64,000 bases of DNA. It comes from Bacillus sp. KH172YL63 (GTDB lineage: Bacteria; Bacillota; Bacilli; Bacillales; Bacillaceae_B). Below are positions 33,461 to 41,940 of the stretch, piece by piece. The stretch's first letter is position 1. Each line of letters opens with the position of its first letter. A model generated the notes under the pieces. That model was given only the letters and a program-made list of their open reading frames with translations. It ran no database searches and was not told the DNA's origin. The translations under genes and the position numbers were made by a program. Where the stretch lies: the NCBI RefSeq assembly GCF_011398925.1, contig NZ_AP022842.1, forward strand, positions 2,406,001 to 2,470,000, given 5' to 3'.

Positions 33461-33898
33461 TTACATTTCTTTAAACATAATAACATGGGGTCCGATCGGT
33501 TCAATGACAAAAACCTCACCTGACTGGATCAAGCCCAGTTTCTCATAATACGGACGGGCAGAAGTCCTTGCATTACACCACCATAACCTGCATCCCCGTT
33601 CTTTCAGCACCTTTTCACTTTTCTCAATGAGCTGCTGACCGATCCCCTTCCCCCTGTAGGCAGGGAGTGTAGCCATTCCCCTTAACCGGTAGGGATTCTC
33701 CTCATCTCGGCCCTTCATGACTTCCTTATAAAATGAAGCGATAGACACCAGTATTTCCCCATCGTAAGCACCGATATGAAAGGTTTCCTCACCATGGTCC
33801 CCCTCATATTCACATGCTTCCAACGCTTGATTCGGTCTTAATATTTGTTGTCTGATTGAATAGGTATCCCTTGCTGAAATCATCGAGTATTGAATCAT
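33461..33898 (-). CDS. GNAT family N-acetyltransferase, 145 aa
   Basis: Acetyl-CoA binding motif A is present in RLRGMATLPAYRGKGIGQQLIEKSE (the R/Q-x-x-G-x-G/A loop as YRGKGIGQQL) and motif B in WWCNARTSARPYYEKLGL. The start is the ATG at 33898 with AGTGGGAG just before it. The acceptor is unknown; short proteins of this type acetylate small amines or peptides. It is transcribed as a single gene. Confidence 0.85.
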   Translation of the reverse strand: MIQYSMISARDTYSIRQQILRPNQALEACEYEGDHGEETFHIGAYDGEILVSIASFYKEVMKGRDEENPYRLRGMATLPAYRGKGIGQQLIEKSEKVLKERGCRLWWCNARTSARPYYEKLGLIQSGEVFVIEPIGPHVIMFKEM

Positions 33899-33944
33899 TC
33901 TCCCACTCCCCCTATGTATTCCCCTTCATCATACCATTTCCCCG

Positions 33945-33979
33945 AAAAAAAGAAGCAAATCTTCTGTGAGATCTGCTTC
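33945..33979 (-). terminator. Terminator after the LEA-like gene
   Basis: GAAGCAAATCT at 33952-33962 pairs with AGATCTGCTTC at 33969-33979 (one mismatch), with an A-run at 33945-33951 reading as a U-tract on minus. Confidence 0.75.
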
Positions 33980-33988
33980 CCTGATGAA

Positions 33989-34258
33989 TCATTTCTTTTT
34001 AAATAGTTTGTCGGATGCACTCTTGACCGCTTTACTGGCGGTATCAACCGTTTTCCCCACAACTTTGTGACCTGTCTCGCTCACATTTTTGACAAATTCC
34101 GCTGACGTATCAGACACTTTACCGACGAGTCCACCTTTACCGCTGACACTTTTGACCACTTCGTTTGCAGTGTCCGCCGTTTTATTCAACAGCTCACTTG
34201 CCTGCTTTGAAGTCTTCTTTACAAGATCCCCTGCTCCATTCTTCTTGTCTTCACTCAT
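33989..34258 (-). CDS. Low-complexity helical (LEA-like) protein, 89 aa
   Basis: The sequence consists of imperfect 11-12-residue repeats rich in Lys, Ala, Val, Ser and Thr: ELLNKTADTANEVVKSV, AEFVKNVSETGHKVVGKTVDTASKAVKSA. It has no membrane segment or cysteine and should form an amphipathic helix, like late-embryogenesis-abundant or YtxH-tail stress proteins. GAGGAGG precedes the ATG at 34258. A protective role against desiccation or salt is an inference from composition. It has its own terminator. Confidence 0.6.
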   Translation of the reverse strand: MSEDKKNGAGDLVKKTSKQASELLNKTADTANEVVKSVSGKGGLVGKVSDTSAEFVKNVSETGHKVVGKTVDTASKAVKSASDKLFKKK

Positions 34259-34340
34259 GGTGCAATACCCTCCTCAAAAGAGATTCACCACTATCCTTAT
34301 GAGACCGAATGAGAAAGTATGCCCACAGGGATGTTTCTTC

Positions 34341-35039
34341 TTATTTCTTTAAATAGTATGAGACCAAAGGCGTTTCCTGAATTTCACCCTCTACTTTTTC
34401 TACCGAATACGCTCGGGCATGTTCCCTGGAACTTACAACTCTGCTGAGTTTATCATCGATAAAATGCAAAGCGGCTCCATCGTCTGCAGCATAACCTCCG
34501 CATAAATCCCCCTTCATGATAAAGGATTGATATTGAGGCCTGCGATCTTCCTCACCGTCATAATGTGGAGAGTGGCTCCCCTTTATAAAACCAAGCCCTT
34601 TAATCGTTTCCAATCCTTCACCATATGAATCAGTGGTCCCTTCTTCGAACCAGCAAAGCGACCCTGCACTTAATCCTGCAAGAACGATGCCTGACTCCCA
34701 GGCTTTCTTTAAAATGCCATCTATCCCCCATTCCTTCCAAAGGGCTAGCATATTCTTCGTGTTGCCGCCCCCGACGTAGATAATGTCCTGACCAAGGAGA
34801 AACCCTTCATACTCTTTTGTGTGCGGCTTGAACACAGAAAAATGGGAAGGCTCACAAGCTAGTGTCGAAAATGCTTTATAGAATCGGTCGATATAGCTTT
34901 CGGCATCTCCGCTTGCGGTTGCGAGAAAGCATATTTTCGGGTTTGAGACCTGTACCTGCTCAAGGATGTATTCGTCCAGTAACAGATTGTCAGGCTCCAT
35001 CGAGAAGCCTCCCCCACCCATTGCAATGATTTGTTTCAT
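34341..35039 (-). CDS. Peptidase E family (S51) serine peptidase, YgaJ-like, 232 aa
   Basis: The nucleophile elbow GLSAGS with S124 and the neighbouring GGGNTKNMLALW identify the S51 dipeptidase E/cyanophycinase fold; the C-terminal histidine is likely in HSPHYDGEEDRRPQY. S51 enzymes hydrolyse Asp-containing dipeptides. B. subtilis YgaJ is of this size. The ATG at 35039 is followed by KQIIAMGGGGF. It is separate from its neighbours. Confidence 0.82.
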   Translation of the reverse strand: MKQIIAMGGGGFSMEPDNLLLDEYILEQVQVSNPKICFLATASGDAESYIDRFYKAFSTLACEPSHFSVFKPHTKEYEGFLLGQDIIYVGGGNTKNMLALWKEWGIDGILKKAWESGIVLAGLSAGSLCWFEEGTTDSYGEGLETIKGLGFIKGSHSPHYDGEEDRRPQYQSFIMKGDLCGGYAADDGAALHFIDDKLSRVVSSREHARAYSVEKVEGEIQETPLVSYYLKK

Positions 35040-35365
35040 AGAATACCCCCTGCAATAATCAGAAAATAGCGATATCTTCTATCCTACCAAATCATTCATG
35101 AAAGTGGTCGGTTTTTTACCATTTATTTTTAAATGCTGGATGTTGATAAATAGAGCGAGTCAACAAAACACCCATTCATCTCCTAAATAGTTCTGGTCAA
35201 AGGAGGACAGTTAGACTAATTTCATTGCAAAATACCCCACAGCAATAGACAGTGTTAAGGGACTTTACAGTGTTGATATATAAAAAAGGTGGGAATGAGC
35301 ATGCTCATTCCCACCTCCACGCGCTTTGAAACCGTAGGGCCAATGATTTTAAAGGGTGTTAATCG
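35040..35365. other. Intergenic region between peptidase E and the BCCT gene
   Basis: Apart from the palindromic BCCT terminator at 35282-35315 I see no coding or structured feature. An AAAGGAGG at about 35203 is not followed by an open frame. Confidence 0.5.
35282..35315 (-). terminator. Palindromic terminator after the BCCT gene
   Basis: GGTGGGAATGAGCA at 35288-35301 and TGCTCATTCCCACC at 35302-35315 form a 28-bp perfect palindrome next to six A's (U-tract on minus). Confidence 0.85.
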
Positions 35366-36871
35366 TTAAATGTTCGAATCTGATTCCTTCTTATCCTTCC
35401 TCCGCGTTTCACGTTGGAATGACAAAATCATGCCATAAGTCATGACAATGAGTATGACGCCGAGTGGCAAAGCAGTGATGATGGTCGCTGCCTGCAGACC
35501 GCTCACCCCGCCAGTTCCCATCAGGATGGCTGCGATTGCTGCCAGGACGATCCCCCAGCTGAATTTCACGAAGAACGGAGGATTCAGGCTGCCATTTGAC
35601 GTTTGCATTCCAAGTACAAATGTTGCAGAGTCTGCGGATGTAACAAAGAATGTAATGATCAGGAACAGTGAAATGACCGAGAGCACACCGCTCAGCGGCA
35701 TTTGATCATATACATAAAATAGAGCCGTTTCCAGGCTTTGTCCTGCTACATCAATTCCCTGTACAAAGTCAAAATACAATCCAGTCCCGCCGAACACGCC
35801 AAACCATAGGGAACAGACGATGGTAGGGACGATGATGACCGCTATGATGAATTCCCGGACGGTACGACCTTTTGACACCCTTGCAATGAACGTTCCGACA
35901 AACGGTGTCCAAGAGATCCACCATGCCCAATAGAAGATCGTCCAGTCCTTCACCCATTGATTATCTTCCACGTTAAATGGGGAGAACCGCAGTCCCATGC
36001 TTGGAAGATTCTGCACATAGCTGCCGAACGTTGTTAAAAACAGTTCCAGCACAAATTGTGAAGGTCCGACGATGATGAATGTGATGAAAAGTAAGACTGC
36101 AAGGATCATATTGGCGTTACTTAAATATTTAATCCCCTTCGACAACCCGGTGGAAGCAGAAGTTATGTAAAGGACCGTGGCAATTCCCATGATGATGAGC
36201 TGTACTTTGAAATCAATCGGGATATCCAACAGATAGTTCAGTCCGCTATTGATTTGCTGTGCACCGATTCCAAGGGAAATGGCTACTCCAAAGATTGTCG
36301 CAAACACTGCAATGATGTCGACAAAATATCCGATAGGACCATTGGAACGCTCACCGAGGACAGGATATAAAGTGGCACTCATCAGGCCAGGCATACCCTT
36401 CCTGAATTTATAGTAAGCAAGAGCGAGCGCAACAACTGCATAAATCGCCCATGCATGGAAACCCCAGTGTAGATATGTATAACGCAAACCTATTTTGGCA
36501 GAATCGATCGTGTTCCCTTCACCAAATGGAGGTGACGCATAGTGGGATACAGGTTCAGATACGCCGTAGAATAATAAACCGATCCCCATCCCTGCACTGA
36601 AGAGCATCGCAAACCATGTGAGCGTGGAATATTCAGGTCGATCGGTATCCTTCCCTAAACGGATTTTTCCGTATTTACTAAATGCAAAGAAAATGGCGAT
36701 GATGAAAAAGAATGTTGCTGAAAACTGATAGAACCATCCAAACTTATCCAGAAGCAATCCTTGGGTACTGGACATGACTTCCATCATGCCCTCCGGGAAC
36801 ATGACTCCCCATAAAACAAAGATCACTCCGATAGAAATTGAAATCCAAAACATCGGTGTAAAATTCTTCAA
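35366..36871 (-). CDS. opuD: BCCT-family betaine/choline-type transporter (OpuD-like), 501 aa
   Basis: A 12-helix betaine-choline-carnitine transporter. The glycine-rich unwound helix appears as AGMGIGLLFYGVSEP, and the substrate tryptophan box as FYWAWWISWTPFVGTFIARVSKGRTVREF, the conserved TM8 region of BetP/OpuD. With Na+ coupling such proteins import glycine betaine for osmoprotection. The length is 501, a little below OpuD, and it lacks the long regulatory tails. It is monocistronic with a palindromic terminator. Substrate is inferred from the family. Confidence 0.88.
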   Translation of the reverse strand: MKNFTPMFWISISIGVIFVLWGVMFPEGMMEVMSSTQGLLLDKFGWFYQFSATFFFIIAIFFAFSKYGKIRLGKDTDRPEYSTLTWFAMLFSAGMGIGLLFYGVSEPVSHYASPPFGEGNTIDSAKIGLRYTYLHWGFHAWAIYAVVALALAYYKFRKGMPGLMSATLYPVLGERSNGPIGYFVDIIAVFATIFGVAISLGIGAQQINSGLNYLLDIPIDFKVQLIIMGIATVLYITSASTGLSKGIKYLSNANMILAVLLFITFIIVGPSQFVLELFLTTFGSYVQNLPSMGLRFSPFNVEDNQWVKDWTIFYWAWWISWTPFVGTFIARVSKGRTVREFIIAVIIVPTIVCSLWFGVFGGTGLYFDFVQGIDVAGQSLETALFYVYDQMPLSGVLSVISLFLIITFFVTSADSATFVLGMQTSNGSLNPPFFVKFSWGIVLAAIAAILMGTGGVSGLQAATIITALPLGVILIVMTYGMILSFQRETRRKDKKESDSNI

Positions 36872-37175
36872 ATAATTTCCTCCTTATTTAATTGTGTCGG
36901 TTTAATGTGAAAGAAGTAATGAGGTAGTGAATAAATGCATGAATTATTATTACCCTCTTTTGCAACGCTTTAAACTGGTAAGTTAGTGGAAAGAAAAAGG
37001 GACAGGTTTTTGGCCTGTCCCCCTACATATCATTCAATTGCCCCAAAGCAAAATCATCAGCAGAAACACTTACCCAACTATCAAACATAAGCAAATTGAT
37101 TCAATTTCACGAAAAAACCTCCACAACCATTCTAGCTTATTGTAGGCTAGTAAAAAAGGGTTAAGGGGAAGTTCT
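36872..37175. other. Divergent intergenic region between BCCT and endonuclease genes
   Basis: It holds a hairpin at 36999-37021 (GGGACAGG with CCTGTCCC) preceded by an A-rich run, so a possible minus-strand terminator, and the endonuclease gene's AGGGGAAG ribosome binding site. No gene is recognised. Confidence 0.45.
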
Positions 37176-38342
37176 ATGAAATTCACGAAAAAGCACACCA
37201 CAATCATACTGCTCCTGGCAATGCTTATTAGCGGCTGCAGTATGCCTGCATCACAAGAATCGAAACCAGACAAACAATTAGATACAACCGCTTCTATGCT
37301 TTCAGTAAAAGAAGCCATCCAACAGCAGGACAATAGGATTCAATCTGTATCCGGGTATATTGTGGGGCAGCCGGTTTCAGAATCAAATGTCTTAACAAAG
37401 AACTTTTCTGCAGATTACTCGATCGCCATTGCCGATCATCCGAAGGAACATGATCCACAGCATATGCTGTATGTTCAGATACCCGCCGACTTTCGATATC
37501 GTTTCGGCTTAAAAAGCTCCCCTGAAAGATTAGGCGAAAAAATATCCATTTCAGGGAATTTGACTGACTATTACGCCCATCCAGGAATGAAAGGGCTCAC
37601 CGACATGTCCAGCAGCACACCAAAGGCATCCACCATAAAGGAAGACCCCAAGGAAGTGCAGGCATATTATCAGTCAGCCACGGGGAAAGATGGACAGGAA
37701 TTGAAAAAGGCACTTCACATGATCATTGACGAACACACCGAGCTTTCCTACAAAGATGTGTGGGATGCCCTTCGCACCACTGACGAAGATCCATCCAACC
37801 CCGATCATGTCATCCTCTTCTACTCACGCCGTTCTCAGTTCAAATATGCCAACGGCGGAGAAGTGGATGACTGGAACCGGGAGCATATCTGGGCAAAATC
37901 CCACGGAGACTTCGGAGCACGTCAAGGAGCAGGGACCGACCTCCATCACATTCGCCCTGCCGACGTAACCATCAATTCTTCAAGGAGCAATCTGGACTTT
38001 GACATTGGTGGTTCCACACACCCTGAAGCACCTGGTACCCGCTATGATAAAGACTCATGGGAAGCACCGGATGAAGTGAAAGGGGATATTGCGAGGATGC
38101 TTTTTTATATGAGCGTAAGGTACGAAGGTGACGACGGAGAAGTTGATCTTGAATTGAACGAACGGGTCGAAAATAACAGCCTGCCTTTCCACGGAAAGAA
38201 GAGTATCCTCCTTCAGTGGCATCAGGAGGACCCTGTTGATGCATCAGAAAAAAGAAGAAACAATATTATTTTTGAACAGTATCAAGGTAATCGGAATCCG
38301 TTTATCGATCATCCCGAATGGGTCACGCTTATCTGGAAATAG
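37176..38342 (+). CDS. Exported endonuclease I family lipoprotein, 388 aa
   Basis: A signal peptide with lipobox LISGC (C21) anchors the protein outside the membrane. Residues about 40-145 form a DUF6359/OB-fold-like domain (IQSVSGYIVGQPVSESN), then the endonuclease I domain (pfam04231): ELSYKDVWDALRTTDED, the His-Me finger DDWNREHIWAKSHGDFG and GTDLHHIRPADVTINSSRSNL. Bacillus relatives (BsnA/YurI, and B. subtilis YhcR-type) degrade extracellular RNA/DNA. AGGGGAAG precedes the ATG. A role in nutrient or DNA scavenging at the cell surface is likely. Confidence 0.88.
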   Translation: MKFTKKHTTIILLLAMLISGCSMPASQESKPDKQLDTTASMLSVKEAIQQQDNRIQSVSGYIVGQPVSESNVLTKNFSADYSIAIADHPKEHDPQHMLYVQIPADFRYRFGLKSSPERLGEKISISGNLTDYYAHPGMKGLTDMSSSTPKASTIKEDPKEVQAYYQSATGKDGQELKKALHMIIDEHTELSYKDVWDALRTTDEDPSNPDHVILFYSRRSQFKYANGGEVDDWNREHIWAKSHGDFGARQGAGTDLHHIRPADVTINSSRSNLDFDIGGSTHPEAPGTRYDKDSWEAPDEVKGDIARMLFYMSVRYEGDDGEVDLELNERVENNSLPFHGKKSILLQWHQEDPVDASEKRRNNIIFEQYQGNRNPFIDHPEWVTLIWK

Positions 38343-38379
38343 TGGAGATGACTCCTTCAGAAAAAAATATAATATGAAC

Positions 38380-38410
38380 GTATGATATTTTCATTTCCGG
38401 GCACATTATA
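38380..38410 (+). promoter_or_regulatory. Candidate sigma-G promoter
   Basis: GTATG (38380-38384) matches the sigma-G -35 GNATR and CATTATA (38404-38410) matches the -10 CATNNTA; spacing about 18-19 bases. It lies 20 bases before the SASP-like gene. Confidence 0.5.
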
Positions 38411-38430
38411 GTAGACGGAGGTGATAAATC

Positions 38431-38556
38431 ATGACAAACAATAACAACAAAAAACCACAACAGCAAAAAAATGAAGCAGAATTCGCTCAAGAGCAAAGTG
38501 CTGCAGAAAGAGCCAAAAAAGCTTCTGCCAGACAACAAAACCAACAAAACAAGTAA
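38431..38556 (+). CDS. Short gamma-type small acid-soluble spore protein-like, 41 aa
   Basis: The product is almost only Asn, Gln, Lys, Ala and Glu, with EAEFAQEQSAAERAKKASARQQ, which resembles one repeat of gamma-type SASP (EFASETNxxEVxxQN), the storage proteins degraded at germination. It is much shorter than classical SspE. GGAGGTGAT precedes the ATG at 38431, a sigma-G-like promoter lies before it and a perfect terminator after it. The family call is from composition and the short EFA motif. Confidence 0.6.
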   Translation: MTNNNNKKPQQQKNEAEFAQEQSAAERAKKASARQQNQQNK

Positions 38557-38586
38557 TCAAACATAGTCATGTAAAAGAATACTTAC

Positions 38587-38617
38587 AAAAAAGACTAGTC
38601 GCTCGACTAGTCTTTTT
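38587..38617 (+). terminator. Rho-independent terminator after the SASP-like gene
   Basis: AAAAAAGACTAGTC and GACTAGTCTTTTT (38605-38617) form a perfect stem with a GCTC loop. Confidence 0.88.
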
Positions 38618-38736
38618 CTATGAGGTCCGTCCCTCACGTGAAAACCTCCCCGGAATACTCCAAAGAGGTTAGTACATATGATATTCTGTTTGCCACAGTT
38701 TGTGATTAATATGATGCCCTTGTCTGTTGACTAAGG

Positions 38737-38952
38737 TCAGGATTTTATTTTCTTCTTGAAAGGTTTGTATGCAATCAGGATAGCAAGTACTGCGGATACC
38801 ACGCTTACAAAGGTACCGATGAGTGGCGATCCCTTGTATCCAGTGCTTTCATAGAAATATGTCAATAGAAAGCCGATGATAAGACTCAACAGCAGGCTGA
38901 TTCCCAAGAACACGCCGATAAAAATAAAAAATTTCTTTCCGTTTTTCCACAA
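38737..38952 (-). CDS. Small two-helix membrane protein, 71 aa
   Basis: Begins MWKNGKKFFIFIGVFLGISLLL (helix 1), a short loop with YFYESTGYKGSP, then a second helix (FVSVVSAVLAILIAY) and a lysine-rich C-terminus (KPFKKKIKS). The start is a TTG at 38952 with GGAG ten bases upstream. No family recognised. It lies between the SASP-like gene and csp and is transcribed on the minus strand. Confidence 0.55.
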   Translation of the reverse strand: MWKNGKKFFIFIGVFLGISLLLSLIIGFLLTYFYESTGYKGSPLIGTFVSVVSAVLAILIAYKPFKKKIKS

Positions 38953-39092
38953 AATGCACGCACTCCAATATATCAGGTATAGTATTCATACTTTACCATA
39001 ATTCAACCGGCAAGGCGATCAATCTCACTCTATCCGCTGCACTTCGAATGATCCCGGCCGTTATACCCCATCGTCCAACACATCCCAGAAAT

Positions 39093-39128
39093 AAAAAAAC
39101 CGGGTACGTCAGCTGACGCACCCGGTTT
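39093..39128 (-). terminator. Terminator after csp
   Basis: AAACCGGGT at 39097-39105 pairs with ACCCGGTTT at 39120-39128, with inner CGTCAG/CTGACG; A-run on the + side gives a U-tract on minus. Confidence 0.85.
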
Positions 39129-39145
39129 GAAATTATACGGTTGAA

Positions 39146-39343
39146 TTACTTTTGAACGTTTGCCGCTTGTGGTCCACGAGCGCCTTCAACGATTTCAAAT
39201 GTAACGTCTTGACCTTCTTCTAATGATTTGTAACCTTCACCTTGGATAGCAGAGAAGTGTACGAATACATCGTCTTGACCTTCTACTTCGATGAAACCGA
39301 AACCTTTTTCAGCGTTGAACCATTTAACTTTACCTTGTAACAT
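39146..39343 (-). CDS. CspA-family cold shock protein, 65 aa
   Basis: A single cold-shock domain with RNP1 (KGFGFIEV, residues 13-20) and RNP2 (VFVHF, 26-30), a nucleic-acid chaperone that melts RNA structure at low temperature. Starts [16 protein letters not shown] and is 65 residues, normal for CspB/C/D types. AGGAGGTAC precedes the ATG. A promoter about 120 bases upstream leaves a 5' leader of about 110 nt, typical for csp genes whose translation is controlled by RNA folding. Paralogue identity cannot be decided. Confidence 0.95.
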   Translation of the reverse strand: MLQGKVKWFNAEKGFGFIEVEGQDDVFVHFSAIQGEGYKSLEEGQDVTFEIVEGARGPQAANVQK

Positions 39344-39459
39344 AAAACATGTACCTCCTAGTGCAGTTGCACATTAAAAATTTATATTCCTGCTCTGTTA
39401 ACATTCAGGTTGAAGGACATTCAATCTTGCGTATTAACCGAACAAAAATAACTATCTTT

Positions 39460-39488
39460 ACTATAACAGATGGGATGGCAAAACTCAA
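39460..39488 (-). promoter_or_regulatory. csp promoter giving a long leader
   Basis: On the minus strand TTGAGT (39483-39488) and TATAGT (39460-39465) are separated by exactly 17 bases. The start point near 39453 gives a leader of about 110 nt before csp. Confidence 0.7.
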
Positions 39489-39512
39489 GAAATGAATGGG
39501 TCTATTTGTAAA

Positions 39513-40079
39513 TTATGAGTCCAAAGATTCAGTCGTTTCCTTACGGTTTTCTTTTGCGTAAAGTTTTTTTATCATGCGGATCTGGCCCCTGTGATTGATT
39601 TCATCTTCGAACACATGGAACCATTTAAAGTAATTATTTCCCTTATGACCATACCACCAGTCGCACTCTTCAAATAACCATGATTCATCCAGCTGTTTGA
39701 ATTGGGCAATTGTCTGCTCTCTGGTGGATTGTAACTGATCCAAATAAAACTGCACGCCATTCCCGTGAATGACCTCTGCCGCTTTACTCCCGAGACTTAA
39801 TGCAGGCTCAAGGGTCATTGCATACTCTTCTATTTCCATTTCACTTAAGTTCTCGAATGTCAGCACTTGATAAATCTTTTCTACAGCGTCAGCATGGGCA
39901 AGCAGCATCCCGATTGAATTCGCTTCATCGTGACACCGGTAATCAAGCATGTCGACCGACAGATTCTCTACTTCCTGAATGGTGGTGAATCTTGCATATT
40001 CCATCATGGACAGCAAGATGGAGAAATCCTTTTGCATGCCATTTTTCTCTTTGATTAAAAAAAGTGTGTCCATTTCCAA
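39513..40079 (-). CDS. DinB-like family protein, 188 aa
   Basis: A four-helix DinB/YfiT-type protein with the metal-binding histidines in LLAHADAVEKIYQ and the C-terminal FEDEINHRGQIRMIKK (the H-x3-H style end of the family). B. subtilis relatives (YizA-like) are of this size; some members transfer thiols, most have no assigned reaction. I use the TTG at 40079 as start because GGGAG lies seven bases upstream, with the ATG at 40073 as alternative. Monocistronic. Confidence 0.75.
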   Translation of the reverse strand: MEMDTLFLIKEKNGMQKDFSILLSMMEYARFTTIQEVENLSVDMLDYRCHDEANSIGMLLAHADAVEKIYQVLTFENLSEMEIEEYAMTLEPALSLGSKAAEVIHGNGVQFYLDQLQSTREQTIAQFKQLDESWLFEECDWWYGHKGNNYFKWFHVFEDEINHRGQIRMIKKLYAKENRKETTESLDS

Positions 40080-40157
40080 TTTTCATCTCCCTTTTCACAT
40101 GTCTCTCACTATATTAGATAAAAATTGGAAAATACCTTTATTCAATACATGAAATAA

Positions 40158-40538
40158 TCACCTATCTACCCGCAGATTCTTTAACAGGTCTCTGATTTCT
40201 TTCAGCAGTTCTTCCTTCGGATCTGGCTTTGCCGGTTCTTTTACTTCTTCTTTACGCTCTATTTTTTTGTATGCCCGGACGATGAAGAAGATGACGATTG
40301 CAATCAGGAAAAAGTCCACTACATTTTGGATGAATACCCCATACGTAATGACCGCTTCCCCTACAGAGAATGACAATTCTTTGAAATCCACTCCACCAAG
40401 CATGATACCGATAAGCGGCATGACGATATCATCTACAAGTGATTTCACTATTTTCCCGAAGGCTGCGCCAATGATGACCGCGACTGCAAGATCAATGACA
40501 TTGCCTTTCACGGCGAATTTTTTGAATTCATTCCACAT
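40158..40538 (-). CDS. mscL: Large-conductance mechanosensitive channel MscL
   Basis: MWNEFKKFAVKGNVIDLAVAVIIGAAFGKIVKSLVDDIVMPLIG is the unmistakable N-terminal part of MscL: cytoplasmic helix then TM1 pore helix (described by position, residues 1-42). TM2 covers about residues 68-92 (FIQNVVDFFLIAIVIFFIV) and a charged C-terminal helix follows. The pentameric channel opens under membrane tension to release osmolytes in hypo-osmotic shock. The ATG at 40538 is seven bases after AAAGGAG. Length 126 is normal. Confidence 0.96.
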   Translation of the reverse strand: MWNEFKKFAVKGNVIDLAVAVIIGAAFGKIVKSLVDDIVMPLIGIMLGGVDFKELSFSVGEAVITYGVFIQNVVDFFLIAIVIFFIVRAYKKIERKEEVKEPAKPDPKEELLKEIRDLLKNLRVDR

Positions 40539-40669
40539 ATCCATACTCCTTTGAAAGATGTTTTGTTTTTCGCTATTACACTTCCCACTTTTATACAAAT
40601 TTATCTAGTCGTTTCCTTCCCCTTCTGCTACACTTATTCCATTAATGGAAGTACAAAAGGGGAGATTAC

Positions 40670-41137
40670 ATGCTTTATCCAATCAGAATACGTGCCGGAG
40701 CAGTCATTGTAGAAAACGGAAAATTATTATTGGCAGAATTCAATGATGAAAATGGTCTTCATTACAACCTTCCCGCGGGTGGAGTGGAGGAAGGGGAATC
40801 AATCCGTGAAGCAGTGGTCAGGGAAGTGCTTGAAGAAACAGGTGCTGATGTCAGTGTGGGTGAACTTGCGTTTTCATATGAATATGCCCCCCATTTAAAT
40901 GCGAAAATGTATGGCGACACCCATACTCTTTCATTATTTTTCTCTTGTGAGCGCAGAAGTCACGAACTTCTTACACCGAGCTCTCCCGATCCAACCCAGA
41001 CCGGCATTAAATGGGTGGCTTTATCCGATCTTCATACCATAGTCCTTTACCCTAAGATCCAAGACAGGATCATCAGATATGTGAACGAAGGTTTCAGAGA
41101 AGACTTTATAGAAGAAGCAGATCTTGCAAAGAGCTAA
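40670..41137 (+). CDS. Nudix hydrolase, 155 aa
   Basis: The Nudix box is complete: GGVEEGESIREAVVREVLEETG split as G-x5-E-x7-REVLEETG, near residues 38-60. It begins MLYPIRIRAGAVIVENGKLLLAEF and has a downstream AMP/acid-like region LFFSCERR. Substrate not predictable. AAGGGGAG precedes the ATG at 40670. The next gene (DUF2164) follows 80 bases later on the same strand. Confidence 0.88.
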   Translation: MLYPIRIRAGAVIVENGKLLLAEFNDENGLHYNLPAGGVEEGESIREAVVREVLEETGADVSVGELAFSYEYAPHLNAKMYGDTHTLSLFFSCERRSHELLTPSSPDPTQTGIKWVALSDLHTIVLYPKIQDRIIRYVNEGFREDFIEEADLAKS

Positions 41138-41217
41138 GCACTGCTTTCAGAACAAGCATACGATTGTGAACCGTCTTGTGTTACGATTGGAGAAAAGACA
41201 CAGGAGGTATATCTACG

Positions 41218-41466
41218 ATGTTTACTAAGATTCCTAAAGAACAGAAAGACGAAATGATAGGAATGATCCAAAGCTTCTATTATGAACAAACCGGGGATGA
41301 AATCGGGGATCTTGGAGCCGAGAACTGGTATGATTTCTTCATGAAGAAAATCGGTCCTTTTATATATAATAAAGGTGTCTCAGATTCTAAAGATGTGCTG
41401 ATGGATAAGATGCTTCTTTTGGAAGATGATCTTTATGCGTTAAAAAGACCCATTAACAGACGGTAA
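41218..41466 (+). CDS. DUF2164 family protein, 82 aa
   Basis: Starts MFTKIPKEQKDEMIGMIQSFYYEQTGDEIGDLGAENWYDFF, of which the pattern 'IQ-x-FxxxxxxxEIGxLxAxxxxDF' fits DUF2164 (shown by residues 15-45). The family is a small helical protein in Bacillus and proteobacteria with unknown function. The ATG at 41218 follows GGAGG; the longer frame is rejected. A bidirectional terminator follows. Confidence 0.8.
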   Translation: MFTKIPKEQKDEMIGMIQSFYYEQTGDEIGDLGAENWYDFFMKKIGPFIYNKGVSDSKDVLMDKMLLLEDDLYALKRPINRR

Positions 41467-41470
41467 ACGA

Positions 41471-41504
41471 AAAAGGAGCAGGGCGAATCCGTCCTACTCC
41501 TTTT
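41471..41504. terminator. Bidirectional terminator
   Basis: AAAAAGGAG with CTCCTTTTT, an inner AGG/CCT pair and one mismatch, between the convergent DUF2164 and lipoprotein genes. It reaches into the end of the lipoprotein gene. Confidence 0.75.
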
Positions 41505-41940
41505 TCACTTTATGAAGGACTTTATCATCGATACGACCGTTATCATTCACGATTTCAACCGTAACGGCTTCTTTGTCCTTATTTTTTATCGCTGAAACCA
41601 GCTCATCCAGCCGGTCCGTTTTTTTGATCTCTACTCTTTTCTCTGCCTTGTGTTCCTCAGGTTGTTCTGAAGCCTTTCGACTCTTCATCTCTTCATCGAC
41701 AAAAATCAAATCAGTACCCAACGCTTCTCTCATCTCTTTACCCTGTATGAAAAAGCGTACCTGGAATGGTGTGTCCGGCTCTAGTGCTTCATCTGTCAAC
41801 CGGGCGGAAAACGTCATCGTTTCTGCTTCCTCATTGATGATGATTCCACCGTCTACAATCATATCCGCGGCATTTCGATTGCATCCGCTGAGTAGAGCAG
41901 CTAAGATGGCAGCGATCACAATGGTTTTTAACCCTTTCAC
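41494..41940 (-). CDS. Hypothetical lipoprotein, 148 aa
   Basis: A signal peptide with lipobox LLSGC (C20) then a charged extracytoplasmic domain: beta-rich residues 25-85 (ETMTFSARLTDEALEPDTPFQVRFFI), followed by a Lys/Glu-rich linker and a small C-terminal domain. No family recognised. It should be tethered to the outer leaflet of the membrane. The gene is transcribed alone. Confidence 0.7.
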   Translation of the reverse strand: MKGLKTIVIAAILAALLSGCNRNAADMIVDGGIIINEEAETMTFSARLTDEALEPDTPFQVRFFIQGKEMREALGTDLIFVDEEMKSRKASEQPEEHKAEKRVEIKKTDRLDELVSAIKNKDKEAVTVEIVNDNGRIDDKVLHKVKKE

